Source: Paenibacillus sp. FSL R5-0345 (GTDB taxonomy: Bacteria; Bacillota; Bacilli; Paenibacillales; Paenibacillaceae). Taken from it: a DNA stretch of 64,000 nt. Shown piece after piece: positions 60,393 through 64,000 of the stretch (position 1 is the stretch's first letter; every line of letters starts with the position of its first letter). The position numbers and the translations under genes are program-made. The notes beneath the pieces were generated by a model. It did no database searches. It was given only the letters and a program-made list of their open reading frames with translations, and was not told the origin of the DNA. Location of the stretch: the NCBI RefSeq assembly GCF_000758585.1, contig NZ_CP009281.1, positions 4,526,001 through 4,590,000 of the forward strand, written 5' to 3'.

Positions 60393-62027
60393 TTGAAGAC
60401 AGTCGCAGATTACATGTCGGAAGCACTACGGAACCTTGGTGTTACCCATTCCTTTGGTATCATCGGTAAATCCATTTGTCCTATCGTTCTTAAAATGGTA
60501 GATTACGGTATTGAATTTATTCCTGGAAGACATGAAAGCAGTTCCGGCTTCGAAGCAGCTGGGTATGCGCTGAAAACTGGAAAAATAGGCGTAGCTTTTG
60601 GCACTTCCGGTCCTGGTGGAACAAACCTACTAACTGCAGCAGCACATGCTAAGGCCAACAACCTACCTGTCCTATTTATTACTGGCCATCAATCTATTAA
60701 AGAGCTTGGAATTCCCCAATGTCAGGACTCTACCTCTTTTCTAGCTGATTTAGCTGATATGTTTAGACCTGCCACCTTATATAGCAAGCTTATTGAACGT
60801 GGAGATCACTTTAGCACAATCTTTAATCATGCCATATCCATTGCTTTGAGCGGTAATCGTGGTCCCGTTCACCTTTGTATTCCCTTTGATGTACAAACGG
60901 AATTGCTAGAGGAATGTAATATTGTAATCCCTGAACGCGAATCACTGGTCAGCCATGCTAATATCGACCGTGTACTTGATGCTATAAATAACTCAAAGAA
61001 TCCAATAATTATCGCGGGTAAAGGCGTTAACCGCTCAGGAGCACATAGTGAGCTAATTCAATTAGCAGAAACATTTAATATTCCTGTAGTTACATCTCCA
61101 GGTGGTAAAGGAGCTATAGCTTGGGATCATCCACTCTATCACGGTCCAATTGGAGTAGGCGGTTGTACCCATGGGGATGACTTGCTGAATCAAAGTGATC
61201 TATTTATCGTTCTCGGGTCACGTTTAAGCGATATGACTATTTGTAATCTTAAAAAGGAAAATCATCCTGCAACATTAATTCAGTTTGATAGCGATCCGAC
61301 TTTTGTCGGAAAAATATTGTTCTCTAAAACGATTCCAGTGACTGGAGATCTACGTGACAATCTAGTTTGCTATCTCAATAATATTGACACGAACAACATC
61401 ACAAAACGCGAAGCACCGACAAATTCCGATTATACCGAAGAGCCTCCGATTTTACCAAACCTTTCACTTGCATCGGTCTTGAGTACGATGAGTGATTTGA
61501 TTCCTTATAACAGCACAGTCTTTGTTGATGATGGAAGTCACGGTTTCCATGCTGCGAAATGGTACAAGGTTAAGAAACCTGGCAGTTTTGTATTCGATGC
61601 TTACTTTGCTTGTATGGGTAATTCCATCGGGATGGCAATTGGCGCAAAGGTTGCTGCACCAGAAGAAACGATCTTCTGCATTACAGGAGACGGCTGCTTT
61701 ATGATGCTAGGCGCAGAGATTAACGCTGCTGTCTGCAAGGATATTCCTGTCATATTCATTGTTGTGAATAATAAACAGCTAGATATGGCTCTAAAAGGTA
61801 TGGAAAAAACTACAGGACGTATTGACGGAACGATCTACGAAGTCCCTATGGACGCTGTGAAATTCGCAGAATCATTTGGTGCTACGGGTTACAAATGTGA
61901 GACAGCTGAGGAGTTCGAAACAGCTATCAAGGACGCTGTTGCCATCAACCGTGTTGCCGTCATTGAACTGCTAACAGACCGTGATGAGGTCCCTCCGACT
62001 GCTCATCGTACTTTGAACCTAAATTAG
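60393..62027 (+). CDS. Thiamine-diphosphate-dependent enzyme (acetolactate-synthase-like)
   Basis: The 544-aa product from the TTG at 60393 (GAGGTG six bases upstream; the GTG at 60384 would overlap that site) has the three-domain layout of the acetolactate synthase/decarboxylase family. The catalytic glutamate is in PGRHESSSGFEAAGYA near 50, followed by TSGPGGTNLLTAAAHAKANNLPV, and the ThDP/Mg motif GDGCFMMLGAEINAAV...VNNKQ near 430-460. It lacks obvious hallmarks that fix its substrate, so it may make acetolactate or act on another 2-oxo acid. It is the first gene behind the c-di-GMP riboswitch. Confidence 0.85.
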   Translation: MKTVADYMSEALRNLGVTHSFGIIGKSICPIVLKMVDYGIEFIPGRHESSSGFEAAGYALKTGKIGVAFGTSGPGGTNLLTAAAHAKANNLPVLFITGHQSIKELGIPQCQDSTSFLADLADMFRPATLYSKLIERGDHFSTIFNHAISIALSGNRGPVHLCIPFDVQTELLEECNIVIPERESLVSHANIDRVLDAINNSKNPIIIAGKGVNRSGAHSELIQLAETFNIPVVTSPGGKGAIAWDHPLYHGPIGVGGCTHGDDLLNQSDLFIVLGSRLSDMTICNLKKENHPATLIQFDSDPTFVGKILFSKTIPVTGDLRDNLVCYLNNIDTNNITKREAPTNSDYTEEPPILPNLSLASVLSTMSDLIPYNSTVFVDDGSHGFHAAKWYKVKKPGSFVFDAYFACMGNSIGMAIGAKVAAPEETIFCITGDGCFMMLGAEINAAVCKDIPVIFIVVNNKQLDMALKGMEKTTGRIDGTIYEVPMDAVKFAESFGATGYKCETAEEFETAIKDAVAINRVAVIELLTDRDEVPPTAHRTLNLN

Positions 62028-62037
62028 GAGGTCACTT

Positions 62038-62406
62038 ATGAAAGACAATGTAAACAGTGGTCTTAACCACTTCACGAATCTCTCAGGAGACTACGGAGCT
62101 AAGGCACTGGCTCCGATTAAAGAACATTTCCCTGATTTGGCTGAATTTATTATGGGAAATGCCTACGGCGATATTTTTCAACGCAACACAATCGAAGCTG
62201 ACTGGAAGGAAATCGCAGTTATCTCTGCCCTGATTTCGATGGGTCAGTTTGATCAATTGGGTGTTCATTATGTCATGGCTCTTCGTGTGGGAGTTACTGT
62301 AGAACAACTCAAAGGGATTCTATTACACTTAGTACCCGCAATAGGGGCACCTAGAATCATTACCGCTTTTAATATCCTTCTCGAAACGATTGAAGAAATA
62401 AAGTAA
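62038..62406 (+). CDS. Carboxymuconolactone decarboxylase (CMD) family protein
   Basis: The 122-aa product begins 10 bases after the ThDP enzyme, with AGGAGG just after that gene's stop. It has the CMD-domain core LISMGQFDQLGVHYVMALRVGVTVEQLKGILLHL near residues 60-95. It has no cysteine, so it is not an AhpD-type peroxidase; it may act as a decarboxylase or lactone-handling enzyme for the first gene's product. This is inferred from position only. Confidence 0.8.
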   Translation: MKDNVNSGLNHFTNLSGDYGAKALAPIKEHFPDLAEFIMGNAYGDIFQRNTIEADWKEIAVISALISMGQFDQLGVHYVMALRVGVTVEQLKGILLHLVPAIGAPRIITAFNILLETIEEIK

Positions 62407-62460
62407 CTATATGCCGGATGGCAAAATGTAGCATTTGTTATTGAATATTAAATATTGCAA

Positions 62461-62510
62461 CACAAAAAGCGGCAGGCCAAGGATAATCCTTAGCTTGCCG
62501 CTTTTTGTGT
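62461..62510. terminator. Bidirectional intrinsic terminator
   Basis: ACACAAAAAGCGGCA and TGCCGCTTTTTGTGT pair around an inner AAGGATAATCCTT hairpin. It lies between the converging CMD and RpoA-CTD-like genes. Confidence 0.9.
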
Positions 62511-62528
62511 TAATCTGTGATGGGGACT

Positions 62529-62777
62529 TTAGGACTCACTGGCAAAGGACAAACCTTTCTCCGTGAGCGCACGCCGTAATTGATTAAGTGCCTTAGGTCC
62601 CATCCCGTGTAACTGCAGAAGCTCTGACTCAGTGAGCTTACTGATTTGGTGAATCTCTGTATACCCAGCACCATGGAGTGCTCGAAGCGCAGGCTTGGCC
62701 AATCCAGTCGGAAGATCTGATTCTGATCCGCCAAGCATTCCTGCAGGATCAGTTTCTATATTTCTGTTCTTAGACAT
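62529..62777 (-). CDS. Small protein resembling the RNA polymerase alpha C-terminal domain
   Basis: The 82-aa product from the ATG at 62777 (GGGAG upstream) has a helix-hairpin-helix core LAKPALRALHGAGYTEIHQISKLTESELLQLHGMGPKALNQLRRAL, close in character to the alpha-CTD that contacts UP elements. It is stand-alone, so it might bind DNA or RNA polymerase. It lies directly after glpK in the same direction. Function unknown. Confidence 0.75.
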   Translation of the reverse strand: MSKNRNIETDPAGMLGGSESDLPTGLAKPALRALHGAGYTEIHQISKLTESELLQLHGMGPKALNQLRRALTEKGLSFASES

Positions 62778-62791
62778 ATGCATCTCCCTGA

Positions 62792-64000
62792 TCACTGATA
62801 TCCTTCATGTTTCTCCCAGCCCATGGTACGCGCTACAGCGTCTTTCCAGGCGCTGTAACGATGTTCACGCTCATCCATACCCATTACAGGTGAAAAGACC
62901 CTCTCCGCTTTATTGAAGCTTTCCAGCTGTTCTCTTGTCCAGACCCCAGAGGTTAATCCAGCCAAAAGCGCTGCTCCCAGCGCAGTCGTCTCCGCATATG
63001 TAGTTCGAGTAACTTCACTACCGAGGATATCAGACTGGAACTGCATCAGCAAATCATTACGAACAGCTCCACCATCTACACGAAGGCCGGTTAATGGCAT
63101 GCCCGCATCTTTTTCCATAGCCCCTATTACGTCTCTAGACTGAAATGCTAATGACTCTAACGTTGCCCGTACCAAATGTCCCGAGGTTGTGCCTCTAGTT
63201 AGACCGAATACGGCTCCACGTGCGTACATATCCCAATAAGGTGCACCGAGTCCAGTGAAAGCTGGTACGACGACAACCCCTTCACTGTCCTCAACTTCCC
63301 GTGCTTTGTCTTCTGAGCCTGCCGGCTCCGTTATGAGTCCCAGCCCCTCCTGAAGCCATTGTACAGCCGCTCCGGCTACAAATACACTGCCCTCGAGCGC
63401 ATAATAGAGTTCCTCTCCCATTCCCCAGGCCACAGTGGTCAACAGACCATGACTGGAGACAACGGCTTCCGTGCCTGTATTCATCAGAATAAAGCATCCA
63501 GTTCCATAGGTGTTTTTGGCACTGCCGGGTTCAAGACAAGTATGCCCAAACAAAGCAGCCTGTTGATCTCCCAATACAGAGTGAATAGGGATTTCTGCAC
63601 CGAACCACTGTGCATCTGCTGCACCAAATTCACTACCGGACATTCTCACTTCTGGCAGGATGGAGTGTGGTACTCGAAGCTCATCCATTAGCTCTTCATC
63701 CCAGCAGCGTTTATGGAGATTATATAGCATCGTACGTGATGCGTTAGTTACGTCAGTGGCATGTATAGCTCCGCCAGTAAGCTTCCAGATTAACCAACTG
63801 TCCACCGTCCCAGCCAATAACTCGCCATTATTCGCACGCTCTCGGGCGCCTTCCACATGATCAAGAATCCAGGAGAATTTGGTTGCAGAAAAATAAGCAT
63901 CCACAACGAGTCCCGTCTTGCTAGCAATAAGTCCCTCTAACCCCTTACTCTTGATCTCTTCACATAGCTCTGCAGTACGTCTGTCCTGCCATACAATCGC
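62792..64000 (-). CDS. glpK: Glycerol kinase, 5' end cut off
   Basis: GlpK phosphorylates glycerol to G3P. The frame is open to the window edge (about 402 codons seen of the usual ~500). The visible part starts AIVWQDRRTAELCEE and contains FSATKFSWILDHVEG, GELLAGTVDSWLIWKLTGG, FGHTCLEPGSAKNTYGTGCF, the ADP-binding GLGAPYWDMYARGAVFGLTRGT and VDGGAVRNDLLMQFQSDILG, all typical of FGGY-family glycerol kinases. The GTG at 63904 is inside the gene, not a start. Confidence 0.96.
   Translation of the reverse strand, partial: AIVWQDRRTAELCEEIKSKGLEGLIASKTGLVVDAYFSATKFSWILDHVEGARERANNGELLAGTVDSWLIWKLTGGAIHATDVTNASRTMLYNLHKRCWDEELMDELRVPHSILPEVRMSGSEFGAADAQWFGAEIPIHSVLGDQQAALFGHTCLEPGSAKNTYGTGCFILMNTGTEAVVSSHGLLTTVAWGMGEELYYALEGSVFVAGAAVQWLQEGLGLITEPAGSEDKAREVEDSEGVVVVPAFTGLGAPYWDMYARGAVFGLTRGTTSGHLVRATLESLAFQSRDVIGAMEKDAGMPLTGLRVDGGAVRNDLLMQFQSDILGSEVTRTTYAETTALGAALLAGLTSGVWTREQLESFNKAERVFSPVMGMDEREHRYSAWKDAVARTMGWEKHEGYQ

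Noticed and set aside
63902..63904. GTG at 63904 as the start of glpK
   Set aside because: The frame continues open to the window edge with glycerol-kinase sequence (QDRRTAELCEE), so this is an internal valine.

Overview
The window reads as a chromosomal segment of an endospore-forming, low-to-mid GC Bacillota, most likely Paenibacillus or a close relative. The gene order tracks the Bacillus subtilis region cca-bshA-bshB1-mgsA-dapB ... qcrABC ... tyrA-hisC-trp-aro-cheR-ndk-hep-mtrB-hbs-spoIVA ... gpsA-der-rpsA-like-cmk-PilZ-ypeB-prsW. The menaquinone genes between hepS and hepT are of the futalosine type (mqnA, a UbiX-like and a UbiA-like protein), which B. subtilis does not use. Several genes are sporulation or germination genes (ypjB, spoIVA, spoVIF, ypeB). 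Almost everything from 1 to 53,400 is on the minus strand.

Layout, left to right: (1) 1-5132, minus: cca (3' end cut by the window edge), bacillithiol genes bshA and bshB1, mgsA, dapB, a TPR protein and a MazG-like protein. (2) 5301-14567: a YitT-family membrane protein (plus), then minus-strand ypjB, a DUF1405 protein, qcrCBA with its own promoter, a YpiF-like protein, an IDEAL-domain protein, an unknown 360-aa protein, a histidine phosphatase and an ECF sigma/anti-sigma pair. (3) 14568-15376: an 800-base gene-free gap with a dispersed repeat and a strong small-RNA candidate carrying a cre-like site. (4) 15377-26810, minus: the aromatic supraoperon aroC-aroB-aroH, then trpEDCFBA-hisC-tyrA. 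A leader upstream of trpE carries eleven NAG triplets at exact 5-nt spacing, a TRAP-binding site, and the TRAP gene mtrB lies in the same window. (5) 26811-35375: a 600-base gap with a four-unit palindromic repeat array, a small HTH-like protein, cheR, ndk, the menaquinone/prenyl cluster, mtrB and hbs. (6) 35752-50521: spoIVA, a YphF-like lipoprotein, a ferredoxin, a DUF2768 protein, spoVIF, gpsA, plsY, der, the S1-domain protein, plsC, cmk, a PilZ protein, ypeB, a 48-aa cysteine-pair protein, prsW and mecA. (7) 50607-62777: mostly smaller accessory units: a polysaccharide deacetylase lipoprotein, a metallophosphoesterase/CPBP operon, serA behind a T-box leader, a divergent SDR/WYL-regulator pair, a chemotaxis receptor, and a cyclic-di-GMP-I riboswitch in front of a two-gene operon (thiamine-diphosphate enzyme plus CMD-family protein). 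(8) 62792-64000: glpK, its 5' end beyond the window.

The main metabolic theme is chorismate: it is made by aroB/aroC and then used for tryptophan (trp), prephenate (aroH, hisC, tyrA) and menaquinone (mqnA). Menaquinone in turn feeds the menaquinol:cytochrome c reductase (qcrABC). The regulatory elements seen are TRAP, a serine T-box, a c-di-GMP riboswitch, a probable CcpA-repressed sRNA and at least two families of intergenic repeats. The riboswitch operon, the sRNA, the TRAP leader and the repeat families are the most interesting parts. All calls come from reading the sequence; no database or folding program was run.
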